64,000 bases of DNA from Chroogloeocystis siderophila 5.2 s.c.1 (GCF_001904655.1 NZ_MRCC01000010.1:124001-188000), one strand, 5' to 3'; positions 25,628 through 35,613 are shown, counted from the stretch's first letter. Made by a program: numbers and translations. The notes: generated from the sequence alone by a model not told the origin.

Positions 25628-26278
25628 TTAACGTGAATAGAGCTTGTGTTTTTTGATGTAAAGTCGCACAGCTTCTGGCACTAGATAACGAATTGACAAG
25701 CGATCGCGGCACAATGCCCGAATTAAGCTTGATGAAATTCCAACGTATGGTAGATGCAAGATCTGCCAGTCAATGCTCAACCCTTGTGATTCTAATTTTT
25801 GCACAATTTGTTCGCAAAGTAACTGACTGTGGGTTGCGATCGCTTTAGACTGCTCTAGCTTGAGCGTTGCTGGTAGGCGGGGCGCGACTAACCATTGACA
25901 TTCGGCCACAAGTTCTTGATGACGATACCAACGTGGCAAAGTCTCAAACGCATCTAAACCAACAATCCAAGACCATTGAGTATTAGGGTGAAGCGTTTTG
26001 AGGTCGATGAGTGTCTGAATCGCATAAGATTTTTCAGTACAATTTACCGTTGCGGGAGCAATTTTAAACGCCGGATTATCGGCGATCGCCATTTGCACCA
26101 TTTGCCAACGATGCTCGAAGGCTGTTGCATTTTTGTAGTGTGGATAGCGTGTCGGAACCCAAATGACTTGCTTGAGATTAGCTTGGCTGACAGCGGCTTC
26201 TGCAATCAGCAAATGTCCCCAATGTACTGGATCGAAAGTGCCTCCCAAAATTCCTACTTTATGCCTTGAGTACTGCAT
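25628..26278 (-). CDS. nadD: nicotinate-nucleotide adenylyltransferase
   Basis: Adenylates nicotinate mononucleotide in NAD synthesis. Seen: VGILGGTFDPVHWGHLLIAE (HxGH-type nucleotide motif HWGH), VPTRYPHYKN, WSWIVGLDAFETLPRWYRH and the C-terminal VGISSSLIRALCRDRLSIRYLVP carrying the ISSSxIR motif. The ATG at 26278 gives MQYSRHKVGILGG and 216 residues; a TTG nine codons upstream is less likely. Divergent from murC. Confidence 0.92.
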   Translation of the reverse strand: MQYSRHKVGILGGTFDPVHWGHLLIAEAAVSQANLKQVIWVPTRYPHYKNATAFEHRWQMVQMAIADNPAFKIAPATVNCTEKSYAIQTLIDLKTLHPNTQWSWIVGLDAFETLPRWYRHQELVAECQWLVAPRLPATLKLEQSKAIATHSQLLCEQIVQKLESQGLSIDWQILHLPYVGISSSLIRALCRDRLSIRYLVPEAVRLYIKKHKLYSR

Positions 26279-26569
26279 TGAATCGCGCGGCGCATTAAGG
26301 TTCAAAAGTTAGTATCGCTAATTTTTAACTTTAGTGATTTAATACAGGGCAAATGATTCACTCAGGATATAACGACAGCTATTTGTCCGCCAGAAAAATG
26401 ACTTCCTATTTCTTAAGGAGTGTACTGAAGCTGAAAAAGTAGCAATAAATATAACTCTACGTAGAGCAAGAAATCTCGAGGAAGAGAGTTCCCGAAAAAA
26501 AGAAATTCTTGATATGATATCGCCTAACATTTGTGCAGTATGCTGTGGTGTGGTGTGGAAGGAGCAAAA

Positions 26570-28090
26570 ATGCTACTGAATTCTATTGATTTTAGCGGTA
26601 AGCCATTTCATTTTATTGGTATTGGCGGCATCGGTATGTCTGCCCTTGCGTATATTCTTGCTAAGCGGAACATACCTGTATCAGGATCAGATATTCGTTC
26701 GAGTCATATTACGCAACGATTGCAGGCATTAGGGATTAATATTTTTGACAAGCAAGAAGCGACAAATTTGACATTTTTCCTCCCACAAAATTCTCCTGAT
26801 TGTCAAGAATTGCTAACGCCGAGAAGCCGAGCAAATAGTACTTCGGTACTAATAACACCTTATAACTCAGTAGAAAGTATAACTACCAATACACACACAA
26901 GTTTACCGCAAGTTATTTGTTCAACTGCTATTAATACAGCTAATTTAGAGTATCGCGCCGCCCTTGATTTGGGGTGTCCTATATTTCATCGCGCCGACCT
27001 TTTAGCAGCACTTATTAAAGATTATCAAAGTATTGCTGTTGCGGGAACGCACGGTAAAACAACGACAAGTAGCATGATTGGCTATATGCTACTGCAAGCA
27101 GGACTTGACCCGACAATTGTTGTTGGTGGCGAAGTGAATGCTTGGGAAGGAAATGCCAGACTAGGATATAGCGAATATCTTGTCGCGGAAGCGGACGAAT
27201 CGGACGGTTCTCTCGTGAAACTTTCTGCGGCGATTGGTGTTGTTACTAATATTGAATTGGATCATCCTGATCACTATGGGACGTTAGAAGACGTTGTACA
27301 AACGTTCCAAGTATTTGCCGATCGCTGTCAAACGTTAGTCGGGTGCATTGATTGTGAAACTGTACGCGATCGCCTCCACCCGACGATTAGCTATAGCCTT
27401 AATCCTGATACCAACGCCGACTATACTGTTACCGATATCGAGTACAGCGCAGAGGGTACGACCGCACGCGTCTGGGAGAAAGGAGAAGTGCTAGGTGTCC
27501 TTAACCTCCGGCTGTTAGGTCAGCATAACCTCAGTAATGCGCTAGCTGCGCTCGCGGTTGGTAGATTGCTAGGGTTAGACTTTGCAACAATTTCCGCTAG
27601 TATCGCCTCGTTTACAGGCGCTCGCCGTCGCTTTGAAATGCGCGGAGAAACGAACGGTATTTTATTTATCGATGACTACGCGCATCACCCAAGCGAAATT
27701 CGTGCTACTCTAGCTGCGGCTCGTTTACAGGCAAAAGAAAACATCAAGATCGTTGCGGTGTTTCAACCACATCGTTACAGTCGCACGCTGGCGTTTTTAC
27801 CAGAGTTTGCTCAATCGTTTAACCATGCTGATATTGCGGTAATTAGCGAGATTTACAGTGCTGGCGAATTTAATTTAGGGCAAATTAGTGGAGAGAAACT
27901 TGCAGCGATGGTAGCCGAACATCATCCGCAAGTGAGCTTTCAGCCTACTTTGACGGCGGTTTGTGAATACCTCACTCAAACGTTACAGCCAGGAGACATA
28001 GCCCTATTTCTTGGGGCTGGAAATTTAAATCAAGTTATTCCAGAGGTGATGAACTCGATTCGCCAATCAAGGAGAGCCGAAAAGCTGTGA
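26570..28090 (+). CDS. murC: UDP-N-acetylmuramate--L-alanine ligase
   Basis: First amino acid addition in peptidoglycan synthesis. The protein has HFIGIGGIGMSALAYILA, the ATP loop VAGTHGKTTTSSM, EADESDGSLVKL, NIELDHPDHY, LGQHNLSNALAALAV, IDDYAHHPSEIRATL, FQPHRYSRT and LGAGNLNQV. GGAAGGAGC just before 26570 sets this start (506 residues); a more upstream ATG at 26531 would add 13 residues with Cys and Trp that look non-coding. Between the N-terminal Rossmann part and CSTAI there is an about 45-residue Ser/Thr/Pro-rich insertion (about 70-115). murB follows 88 bases later. Confidence 0.95.
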   Translation: MLLNSIDFSGKPFHFIGIGGIGMSALAYILAKRNIPVSGSDIRSSHITQRLQALGINIFDKQEATNLTFFLPQNSPDCQELLTPRSRANSTSVLITPYNSVESITTNTHTSLPQVICSTAINTANLEYRAALDLGCPIFHRADLLAALIKDYQSIAVAGTHGKTTTSSMIGYMLLQAGLDPTIVVGGEVNAWEGNARLGYSEYLVAEADESDGSLVKLSAAIGVVTNIELDHPDHYGTLEDVVQTFQVFADRCQTLVGCIDCETVRDRLHPTISYSLNPDTNADYTVTDIEYSAEGTTARVWEKGEVLGVLNLRLLGQHNLSNALAALAVGRLLGLDFATISASIASFTGARRRFEMRGETNGILFIDDYAHHPSEIRATLAAARLQAKENIKIVAVFQPHRYSRTLAFLPEFAQSFNHADIAVISEIYSAGEFNLGQISGEKLAAMVAEHHPQVSFQPTLTAVCEYLTQTLQPGDIALFLGAGNLNQVIPEVMNSIRQSRRAEKL

Positions 28091-28178
28091 TCGGCAAGAA
28101 AGCTTAATTTGTTGATTGTTCGCTTTCGTGGTTTAAATTTATTCTCCTCATATCTCCACCTCGATTTATTGTGCTGTT

Positions 28179-29198
28179 ATGAATATTTCGCAAGCAAACC
28201 TGGATTCTATCGATAGTAAGGCTTCGCCTTTAATTGTGACAAAAGTACAGCAATTAAGCGCTAGTGAGGCTAAATCTATATATTTACCTAATACTAACTG
28301 TGTTATCAAATCGCAAATTCCGCTAGCAACGCTGACCTCGTTTCGCGTCGGTGGTCCGGCACAATGGTATGTCGCACCTCGTAATCTAGCAGAATTACAA
28401 GCAAGTTTTGCGTGGGCTAACGCCGAAGGTTTAGCTGTAACACTATTAGGTGCAGGTTCTAATTTACTCGTCAGCGATCGCGGAATTTCTGGGTTAGTCA
28501 TTGGGACGCGTCATTTGCGTCATACTGAATTTAACTTCATGACTGGTCAAGTCACAGTTGCTGCGGGAGAACCTTTACCACGTTTAGCATGGCAAGCGGC
28601 TGAACGCGGTTGGCAAGGCTTAGAATGGGCTGTAGGTATTCCTGGTAGTGTCGGGGGCGCGGTAGTCATGAACGCTGGCGCGCATAAAAGCTGTATCGCT
28701 GATATCTTGGTAAGCGCTCAGGTTCTTTCTCCTAACGGTGAGGTAGAAACGCTCGCGCCGGAACAATTAGAATACCGCTATCGGACATCGGTACTGCAAG
28801 CAAATATCGCTGCTGGCTTGGGTAAACCTCTACGTTTAGTAACTCAAGCCACCTTTCAACTGCAACCAGGTGCTGACCCTGAGCAAGTTCTAGCAACTAC
28901 TAGCCAACACCTCGAACAACGCCGCACAAGCCAACCGTACCATTTGCCAAGTTGTGGTAGCGTGTTCCGCAATCCTTTACCGTATACTGCTGGATGGTTA
29001 ATCGAGCAAACAGGTCTTAAAGGCTACAAAATCGGTGGCGCACAAATCGCTGAACGCCACGCCAACTTTATTCTTAACTGTGGCGGTGCTAAAGCCAGCG
29101 ACATTTTGCAGTTAGTTAACCATATTCAAGACCAAGTACAGCAGCATTGGTCTATTTTGTTAGAGCCAGAAGTAAAAATCTTGGGTGAATTTGACTAG
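28179..29198 (+). CDS. murB: UDP-N-acetylmuramate dehydrogenase (UDP-N-acetylenolpyruvoylglucosamine reductase)
   Basis: Flavoenzyme that reduces UDP-GlcNAc-enolpyruvate to UDP-MurNAc. The 339-residue protein has TSFRVGGPAQWYVAPRN, LLGAGSNLLVSDRGISGLVI, GLEWAVGIPGSVGGAVVMNA, YRYRTS, PSCGSVFRNP and the C-terminal LEPEVKILGEF. The first ~45 residues are a variable extension. Follows murC in the same direction, as in many cyanobacteria. Confidence 0.95.
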   Translation: MNISQANLDSIDSKASPLIVTKVQQLSASEAKSIYLPNTNCVIKSQIPLATLTSFRVGGPAQWYVAPRNLAELQASFAWANAEGLAVTLLGAGSNLLVSDRGISGLVIGTRHLRHTEFNFMTGQVTVAAGEPLPRLAWQAAERGWQGLEWAVGIPGSVGGAVVMNAGAHKSCIADILVSAQVLSPNGEVETLAPEQLEYRYRTSVLQANIAAGLGKPLRLVTQATFQLQPGADPEQVLATTSQHLEQRRTSQPYHLPSCGSVFRNPLPYTAGWLIEQTGLKGYKIGGAQIAERHANFILNCGGAKASDILQLVNHIQDQVQQHWSILLEPEVKILGEFD

Positions 29199-29237
29199 AA
29201 AAAGCAGGAATCAGGATGATTTTCTGACTTGTCTACA

Positions 29238-29270
29238 CCCCTGACCTCCGACCTCTGACCTCCGACCCCT
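29238..29270. repeat. CTGACCTCCGACCT repeat, copy 1
   Basis: Pyrimidine-rich run of CTGACCTCCGAC and CTCTGACCTCC units between murB and ybaB. A second copy lies at 29886-29918. Short repeats of this type are widespread between cyanobacterial genes. Confidence 0.6.
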
Positions 29271-29353
29271 TTACAAATCCTCTCAACTCGATATCAGGGC
29301 ATCTATAATTTAATGGAACTTTGTATCCAATTTGCAACGCGGTCAATCTTTAT

Positions 29354-29704
29354 ATGACACAAGGAAAAGGTTTTGGCTTCGGTATAGGGAAAATGAAAGA
29401 ACTAGCCGATGCTTTTAAAAAGGCACAACAAGTACAAGAAGGTGCCAAAAGGCTGCAAGAAGAACTTGAGCAAATGCAGATCGCTGGCGAAGCTGGCGGT
29501 GGGTTAGTTAAGGTCGTCCTTAGCGGTAATCAAGAGCCTCAGAGTGTTGAAATAGCCCCAGAAGCACTCAATGAAGGCGCAGAAGTACTTTCGGATCTAG
29601 TCACCATAGCTATGAAAGATGCTTACAACAAATCTACCGCTACAATGCGCGAACGCATGGAAGAATTAACAAGCGGTTTAGAATTGCCAGGAATGGGAAT
29701 GTAA
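29354..29704 (+). CDS. YbaB/EbfC family nucleoid-associated protein
   Basis: A 116-residue DNA-binding protein of the YbaB/EbfC family, which forms dimers that coat DNA. Seen: [55 protein letters not shown], and [16 protein letters not shown]. The ATG at 29354 is chosen; a TTG 11 codons upstream gives an atypical leader with a Cys. Located after murC-murB, a common cyanobacterial order. Confidence 0.9.
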   Translation: MTQGKGFGFGIGKMKELADAFKKAQQVQEGAKRLQEELEQMQIAGEAGGGLVKVVLSGNQEPQSVEIAPEALNEGAEVLSDLVTIAMKDAYNKSTATMRERMEELTSGLELPGMGM

Positions 29705-29885
29705 ACTAAGAGCTAGGGGCGAGGAGCAACGGGGGAGTGAAAGAGTAACTAGTGGAAGAGTTTTGGAAAGCGAAGAAAGATGTTAGAGGCATTTATTAAA
29801 AGAAGTGTTTTAACTTATAACTCTCTTAAACTCATCACTCTCAACGAGTAACTCATCACTCTAACTACTATCCTCTGCTTTCCAT

Positions 29886-29918
29886 CCCCTGAACTCCGAC
29901 CTCTGACCTCTAACTCCT
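29886..29918. repeat. CTGACCTCCGACCT repeat, copy 2
   Basis: CTGAACTCCGACCTCTGACC followed by TCTAACTCCTC, directly upstream of the phosphatase start at 29923. It matches the copy at 29238. The preceding 29780-29880 stretch also has repeated ACTCATCACTCT units. Confidence 0.6.
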
Positions 29919-29922
29919 CAAA

Positions 29923-30414
29923 ATGCCTTACAAACTGCTATTTGTTTGTCTTGGAAATATCTGTCGTTCTCCGGCAGCGGAGAATATCATGAATCATCTA
30001 CTTGATGAGGAAAACCTCAACGGAAGTATTATCTGTGACTCAGCAGGTACAGGTGGTTATCACATCGGAAGTCCACCAGATCGACGCATGGCGATCGCCG
30101 CAGCAAGTAAGTTGGGAATTAAACTCCAAGGAAATGCACGGAAGTTACAGAAGTCTGATTTGGAAGAATTTGATTTAATTCTGGCAATGGACCGCGAAAA
30201 TTACCAAGATATTCTCGCACTTGATCGCACTGGTCAATATCGCGAGAAAGTACGGTTAATGTGTGACTATTGCTCGCAGCATAACATTGAAGAAGTCCCA
30301 GACCCTTATTATGGAGGCGCACAAGGCTTTAACTACGTTATTGATATTCTCCTTGATGCTTGCACTGGCTTACTTCAAGAAGTTAAAGACGTATCATCCT
30401 TGAATCATCATTAG
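29923..30414 (+). CDS. low-molecular-weight protein-tyrosine phosphatase
   Basis: A 163-residue LMW-PTP. The P-loop VCLGNICRSPAAE near residue 8 carries the nucleophilic Cys and Arg, and the general acid is in VPDPYYGG near residue 128. Cyanobacterial members of this type dephosphorylate tyrosine on targets that include exopolysaccharide kinases and photosystem-related proteins; the target here is unknown. Monocistronic, followed by two hairpins. Confidence 0.92.
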   Translation: MPYKLLFVCLGNICRSPAAENIMNHLLDEENLNGSIICDSAGTGGYHIGSPPDRRMAIAAASKLGIKLQGNARKLQKSDLEEFDLILAMDRENYQDILALDRTGQYREKVRLMCDYCSQHNIEEVPDPYYGGAQGFNYVIDILLDACTGLLQEVKDVSSLNHH

Positions 30415-30501
30415 ACCTACTGCATGAATGTGATTGTGAATAAATTCGCAACTAATTAAAGCCTGTCTACTTCCGTGGACTGACTATTAAAAGTCTTGTT
30501 T

Positions 30502-30548
30502 AAGTGTACCTTCGGACACTTTGTTTTGTAGTCCCCAACTTCAGTTGG
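30502..30548 (+). terminator. terminator region between the phosphatase and response regulator genes
   Basis: AAGTGT (30502-30507) pairs with ACACTT (30516-30521), with inner CC/GG, followed by TTGTTTTGT. A second palindrome, CCAACT-TC-AGTTGG (30535-30548), follows at once. The two genes converge here, so the element may stop both transcripts. Confidence 0.65.
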
Positions 30549-30578
30549 AAGGCATTTGTGATTCATGCAGGAAGTCTA

Positions 30579-31241
30579 TTATTGTAATAGGCGGTATTTC
30601 ATCACAAAACCAACTAATTCGGCACGATTACTCGTTGAGGTTTTCCGAAACAAGCTACTGACATATTTTTCAACTGTACGCGGACTGAGGTGCAATCGAC
30701 TGCCAATTTCAGCGTTGGAAAGACCGTGCGTTAGTAAAACGGCGACTTGTTGTTCGCGTTGAGTTAGCTTGATAGGAACTTCTAGCGTTTCCCCTTCGTG
30801 TCCTACTAAAGTGTGGGAATTCACCCGTAAACCTTCTTCGTACGACAAACGTGCCTCTGATTGAATAATTTGCGATCGCTCTAGCAAATTACGAATCGCA
30901 GCACCAAGTTCATTTAATTCAAAAGGTTTAGGTAGATATAAATCAGCCCCTGATTGATAACCAGCGATTCTTTCTTCGGTTTTATTTCTTGCTGTTAAAA
31001 ATATCACAGGTAACAAGCGAAACTTGGGATGCTGACGAACATGACGCACTAACTCATAGCCATTCATTCGTGGCATGACAATATCTGTCACCATTAAGTG
31101 AGGATGGTATGTTTCTACCATCGCCAACGCTTCTTGACCATCAGCGGCTGTTAGCACTGAATAGCCAGACATTTCCAAGTAGTCGCTGATCGACAAACGA
31201 GTTCCGAGATCGTCATCAACGACGAGAAGCGTCAAAGGCAT
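30579..31241 (-). CDS. NarL-type response regulator (receiver plus LuxR helix-turn-helix)
   Basis: A 220-residue transcriptional regulator. The receiver domain (about 1-120) has LLVVDDD, the phospho-Asp in MVTDIVMPRMNGYELV, IFLTARNK and YLPKPF. The C-terminal LuxR-type DNA-binding domain (about 155-215) reads LTQREQQVAVLLTHGLSNAE and LSPRTVEKYVSSLFRKT. It resembles the Ycf29-like regulators of cyanobacteria and red algal plastids. The ATG at 31241 begins right at the receiver; a TTG 10 codons upstream is less likely. No partner kinase is adjacent. The 302 bases up to ureB hold no other gene that I can see. Confidence 0.9.
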   Translation of the reverse strand: MPLTLLVVDDDLGTRLSISDYLEMSGYSVLTAADGQEALAMVETYHPHLMVTDIVMPRMNGYELVRHVRQHPKFRLLPVIFLTARNKTEERIAGYQSGADLYLPKPFELNELGAAIRNLLERSQIIQSEARLSYEEGLRVNSHTLVGHEGETLEVPIKLTQREQQVAVLLTHGLSNAEIGSRLHLSPRTVEKYVSSLFRKTSTSNRAELVGFVMKYRLLQ

Positions 31242-31543
31242 GGATAATACGTAGTTAGCATTTCTAACCAAGGAACATATCGAAATTGGTGCATTCTACA
31301 ACCGCAAGTACATATAAAGGTTGTTCATACATTGTATTAATAATCTTAAACTAAAGCTAATAATTCATCTTCTAACAAAGGTTAGGTTTGAAATTTAAAC
31401 AAAAAATCACTCTTCACGCTGATTGTTTCCACTTATGGTTATGAGCGATACTCTAATAAAAAATTACCACTCGATAAAAATCAATATAAGAATCAAGTGG
31501 AAAGCTGATTGATGTGATTGCGATAAATTATTAAACGTGCAGT

Positions 31544-31855
31544 TTAGCCCTCTAACGCGCCGTTAACTCTACCATTGAAGCCATAGATGTGACGACTGCC
31601 AACTACAGGGACTAAAACCACTTCTTTCTCGTCTCCAGGTTCAAAGCGTACTGCTGTACCCGCAGGAATATCCAGCCGCATCCCGCGCGATCGCGCACGA
31701 TCAAAGTCTAACGCTTGATTTACTTCATAAAAATGAAAGTGCGAACCAACTTGAATCGGGCGATCGCCGCGATTAGCAACTTTAATTCGTAGGGTTTGAC
31801 GCCCCGCATTGAGTTCTATATCACCTTGTTGTACTAACAACTCTCCTGGAATCAT
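31544..31855 (-). CDS. ureB: urease beta subunit
   Basis: A 103-residue protein with the full UreB fold: [55 protein letters not shown] and [11 protein letters not shown]. Structural subunit of the nickel urease that hydrolyses urea to ammonia. It lies 327 bases downstream of ureA on the same strand, unusually far. The catalytic alpha subunit gene ureC, which normally follows, is not here: the next gene downstream is an unrelated response regulator. Confidence 0.95.
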   Translation of the reverse strand: MIPGELLVQQGDIELNAGRQTLRIKVANRGDRPIQVGSHFHFYEVNQALDFDRARSRGMRLDIPAGTAVRFEPGDEKEVVLVPVVGSRHIYGFNGRVNGALEG

Positions 31856-32182
31856 TGCGCTTCGATTAATGTAGACGTTCTTGAATTCTACTCTTCTATT
31901 TATTTCAGGACAAACTCATAGCACTTAATTAGCTAAGAGTGAATTTTCAAACTCTAAAATTGTTCACATTTCATTATATCAGCGGATAATTTTGCTTTGT
32001 TATAACTATTCTTTTTCTGTTACTTGCAGCAATGGCTAACGTTTCAAGCATTGTAGCTTTGATAAACAAATAACCGATTTCCTATTTAATTAAATACAAA
32101 AAATCGAAATTAGAGGAAACTTCTACGCGCCACTATCGCCCTATGTCTTCGTTATTGAAAAATCAAATATGTACAGTTTAAA
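31856..32182. other. 327-base AT-rich spacer separating ureA from ureB
   Basis: No open frame, hairpin or repeat that I can recognise. Such a gap is unusual inside a urease structural operon and may carry a separate promoter for ureB. Confidence 0.5.
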
Positions 32183-32485
32183 TCAGCGAATGGGATTATG
32201 AACGGTGACGAGTTTTGTTCCATCAGGAAATGTTGCTTCAACTTGCACTTCTAGTATCATTTCCGCGACACCATCCATGACTTCTGCGCGGGTTAACAAA
32301 TTTGTACCAAAACTCATCAATTCTGCAACCGTACGTCCGTCGCGCGCGCCTTCTAAAATTGCCGCAGAAATATAGGCTACCGCTTCAGGATAATTTAATT
32401 TTAAGCCTCGTTGTTTGCGTCGTTCGGCGAGTAAAGCAGCAGTAAAAATAAGTAGCTTATCTTTTTCTTGTGGTGTCAGTTGCAT
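32183..32485 (-). CDS. ureA: urease gamma subunit
   Basis: A 100-residue UreA, exactly the family length when the ATG at 32485 is used: [57 protein letters not shown] and the [14 protein letters not shown] end. Starts 5 bases after the stop of ureD, so the two are co-transcribed. Confidence 0.96.
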   Translation of the reverse strand: MQLTPQEKDKLLIFTAALLAERRKQRGLKLNYPEAVAYISAAILEGARDGRTVAELMSFGTNLLTRAEVMDGVAEMILEVQVEATFPDGTKLVTVHNPIR

Positions 32486-32490
32486 AAAAG

Positions 32491-33357
32491 TCAGTTCCTT
32501 TCGATTTGCCAAACTCGCGATTGATAGCCTGGTTTTCCTAGCGAAGATAATCGTAGCAAATGCCAAATTTCAGTAAACCATTGGCGCACCTCAGTTGTCG
32601 AGTCACCGCGATAGCGACAGAGTAAACCTGTCGTTAAGCGCGTAACACCGGCTTCGCCTTGGTTCAGCGTGGATAACATTCTCACCTTTTCTACCACGTC
32701 AGGTGATACAGGTTGTCCAATCCAAACAAAACTGCCAATGATCGATTTTCCAGCTAAACCATGAGGGCTATCGATAACTTTCGCATCTGGGCGTAACTGT
32801 TGGCGATCTATCCATAAAGGACGTTGTTGCTGCCAAACTTCGGTATGCGATCGCCAGTTTCCCTGTAAAAACTTCTCTCCCCTAGCACTGCGACCAAAGC
32901 GGGTAATTTCCCAGCCTGTCCAGGTAGCACCAGGTGCTAATTCTACACGTAAATCCTGCCGATAGATTGCACCATTAAACACAATAGTTTCTTGCGGAAA
33001 CCACTCTAAGCAAGCATTACTGTCAACTTGTACCTGAATATTCTGCCCGGCTTCCCAGCCATTACTGCGATAAATCTTACTGGCAGCGGCGGTTGTAATA
33101 AGTGTGTGCGCTTTTTGTTGTAGGTGAAAATTAAGCGAAAGCTTGTCGCCACCGACAACACCACCAGCGGTGTGTAAAATGACGCTATGACAAACTTCTG
33201 CTCCTTCGGGATAAAAAGGTCTTTGGACTTTTAACGGTGCTTGCATTTGTTGGTGAGTTACTGTCGTCGCACCATCAACCCAGTTATACACCATATTTAA
33301 GCTACCGTGCCAAGAATTAGGCTCCTGAGAATTGTTGAGTTCTAGCAAGCGCGACAT
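32491..33357 (-). CDS. ureD: urease accessory protein UreD
   Basis: UreD is the first chaperone to bind apo-urease and scaffolds UreF/UreG for nickel insertion. The 288-residue protein has [60 protein letters not shown] and [14 protein letters not shown]. First gene of the ureDA(B) unit. No perfect NtcA box is visible in its 230-base upstream region. UreE, UreF and UreG are not in the window. Confidence 0.94.
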   Translation of the reverse strand: MSRLLELNNSQEPNSWHGSLNMVYNWVDGATTVTHQQMQAPLKVQRPFYPEGAEVCHSVILHTAGGVVGGDKLSLNFHLQQKAHTLITTAAASKIYRSNGWEAGQNIQVQVDSNACLEWFPQETIVFNGAIYRQDLRVELAPGATWTGWEITRFGRSARGEKFLQGNWRSHTEVWQQQRPLWIDRQQLRPDAKVIDSPHGLAGKSIIGSFVWIGQPVSPDVVEKVRMLSTLNQGEAGVTRLTTGLLCRYRGDSTTEVRQWFTEIWHLLRLSSLGKPGYQSRVWQIERN

Positions 33358-33591
33358 ATTTTGATGACCTTATGCAGGTAGTGTGACACGTTAGGCACAA
33401 ATCTTTTGAATTCTATAGCGTAAATTTGCTTAATTATAAAATTTGAAATCATGAACCTAGCAAGCTTTCTCAGTAAGAACTCGGTTGGATGCTTTGCTAA
33501 GTTAGCGCTAGTTTTGTTGTCATGGTGAATTATCTACAATCTGCAATTATGTCATCAGTAAATATGAAACGAAGTCATCCATTGACGGACT

Positions 33592-34779
33592 ATGTATTTT
33601 AGTTTGCGACAATGGAGCATAATTGGCAGCTTGAGCATATGGATATTAGCAGCAACTCAATCAAACGCTGCTACTGGGAAGTTTTCCCTTTCAGTTCCCA
33701 ATTCTGGGGGAGAACCTACAGAAAAACGTCTGTTCACTGGGGATAGCGGGGCAAGTCACACTCTGTCCAATATTAATTGCTGCACCTGAAAACTTCAATC
33801 CCAGCCTGCGATCGCCGCCGCCACTACCACCAAAACCTCCACAAGATTTAAGCGTACCACCTACAGTTACCGAATCAACGACAGCACCTGTTTTAGAAAG
33901 TATTCAAACTGACTTTCGCCATCAGACAGATAACTTTGGCGATCGCAATTTATTGATTGAGCCAACAATCCAGTTTCGTCTATCTAATGATGCAACTCTC
34001 ACGTTCAAGACAGGATTTAATTACTTTGACGAACCGACTCTTGCATCGATTACAAATATTCCGTTTCAAGTAGGATGGGCGGGAAAAGTTGGTGAGATGA
34101 CACTACAAACCGCAGTGGCGGTTGATATATTTGATCGTCTACCGCCAGCACTCAATTTTAGTGCGAAACTTGATGCTCCAATTGTCGTAAAAGTTGCACC
34201 TTCCGGTGAATTGCGATCAGGTGTTGTGTTATCAGCGGCTTTGGAACAGGGTTCGTATAAATTTAATGCGCAAACGTTAGAAAATCAAATTACAGCTTGG
34301 CGATTGGAACCAAGTTTATATTGGCAAATTGATCGCGATACCAGCTTTTTTTTTCGACATTGCGCTGGGGTAGTTACAACGATGGTAATTCAGAGTGGCA
34401 ATCTTTTAGTCGGTTAGAGCGTCAATTTGGTCAATTTAGCGTTGCAGCAAATTTATTCACTTGGAATTATACAAACGACTTTGAACGCACGAGTGGTTGC
34501 TTTTCGCTACCAGATTTTTTAGTTTATAACGCTGAGGTAGCTTGGGAAGGAGACGTTTTTAATTTTTTACGTTGCCGACTTGCGGCTAATTTAGGACAAC
34601 AACGCCTGCGAGGAGAAATGGACAACGCGAATAGTTATCAAGCGCGATGTACAGCAAAAATTTCTAATGATATTGAAGCAGACCTTGATTATAGCTTTAG
34701 TAACGCCCGCAATCAAGATACTGGCGGTAGTGCTTACGGTGGCAGTTCGCTAACAGGTCAAGTGCGGATTAGCTTTTAG
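33592..34779 (+). pseudogene. frameshifted cell-envelope (outer-membrane-like) protein gene
   Basis: Three segments in two frames form one protein. Bases 33592-~33725 encode a signal peptide (LRQWSIIGSLSIWILAATQS) and VPNSGGEPTE. From there the +1 frame continues without stop (VTLCPILIAAPENFNPSL, proline-rich PPPLPPKPPQDLSVPPT, VESIQ-TDFRHQTDNFGD, TIQFRLSNDATLTFKTGFNY, to DRDTSFF at ~34350). After an eight-T run at 34346-34353 it shifts back (LRWGSYNDGNSEWQSFSRLE to LTGQVRISF at 34779). Alternating hydrophobic residues and the aromatic end RISF fit a beta-barrel. Family not recognised. Whether the two shifts are decay, sequencing error at homopolymers (A5, T8) or phase variation cannot be told. 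Confidence 0.7.
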
Positions 34780-35069
34780 TGTCGGTGTATTGATTCTATT
34801 TTGCGACTGGGAAGAATAAAGTTGTAAGGCGGGTCAAGTGCAATTGCAAACTTAATGAGGCTTCACTTTCATGAATTCTGATAAAGCTAATAATATGCTT
34901 TAGCATTCATTATTATTTAAGTACTGAATTGAGGTGAATGAATATCATGTTGAAGAAAACGTAAATAAGTCATTATTTATGTAAAATCCCTGTATTTATA
35001 TCTTGCCGATAAATTAAATCAATGCCAAAATAGCAAAGTGAAAATAAGTTGACAATAAAACTAAAAACT

Positions 35070-35393
35070 ATGAATTCTATCAAAATTGTGCAGCCTTTAG
35101 GTATTTTAGATGGTATTAGAGGTAATCAATTTCGGCGAGAAGTTAGTGATGTCGTTGCTGCTGGTGCTGATATTGTATTAATTGATCTGCAAAAGGTGAA
35201 TTTTATTGATAGTTCTGGTTTAGGAGCTTTAGTTTCTGCAATGAAAACAGTACGTAGTGCTGGTGGGAAACTATTTGTTTGTTCAGTCAACAATCAGGTA
35301 AAAATGTTATTTGAACTAACAAAAATGGATCGCGTTTTTGAGGTTTTTGCCGATCAAGATGAATTTAATCAAAGAGTCTTAGCCAACAAGTAG
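35070..35393 (+). CDS. STAS domain anti-sigma factor antagonist
   Basis: A 107-residue stand-alone STAS protein of the SpoIIAA/RsbV type. The key helix start VNFIDSSGLGALVSAMKTVR holds the phospho-acceptor Ser in the D-S-S-G-L-G motif. Such proteins bind and sequester an anti-sigma kinase when unphosphorylated. The ATG at 35070 is taken; a TTG seven codons upstream (35049) is possible. Its likely partners follow: a PP2C phosphatase (35614-36786) and an RsbW-like kinase (36889-37329). Confidence 0.9.
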   Translation: MNSIKIVQPLGILDGIRGNQFRREVSDVVAAGADIVLIDLQKVNFIDSSGLGALVSAMKTVRSAGGKLFVCSVNNQVKMLFELTKMDRVFEVFADQDEFNQRVLANK

Positions 35394-35613
35394 TTGATTT
35401 TCTCATATTTATAGAAAATAAGATTATTTTGCTCAATTTAACTGAACAAAATAATGATTTACATTAAAATTATTCAACTTTTGGACTTTCTCAATTGTTA
35501 CTTGAAATAACCAATATGTACAAAATTTTCTAAATATTTAGTAACCCAATCAGCAAGATTTTAAAGTAGTAGTGAGTAATTTCGTATAATTTCATAATTA
35601 GGTTCAAATCGAA

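Noticed and set aside
26360-26569. Open stretch of about 65 codons upstream of murC in the plus strand (coding-like, K-E-C-T-E-A-E-K-V-A and following)
   Set aside because: It has no usable start codon after the preceding stop and runs into the murC start in another frame. Could be a relic, but I cannot support a gene.
29705-29922. ACTCATCACTCT-type repeats as a possible CRISPR or regulatory array
   Set aside because: Units are too short and irregular; they look like the usual low-complexity intergenic repeats of cyanobacteria.
31242-31543. A degraded ureC gene downstream of ureB
   Set aside because: No translated similarity to urease alpha in any frame; the spacer is AT-rich non-coding sequence.
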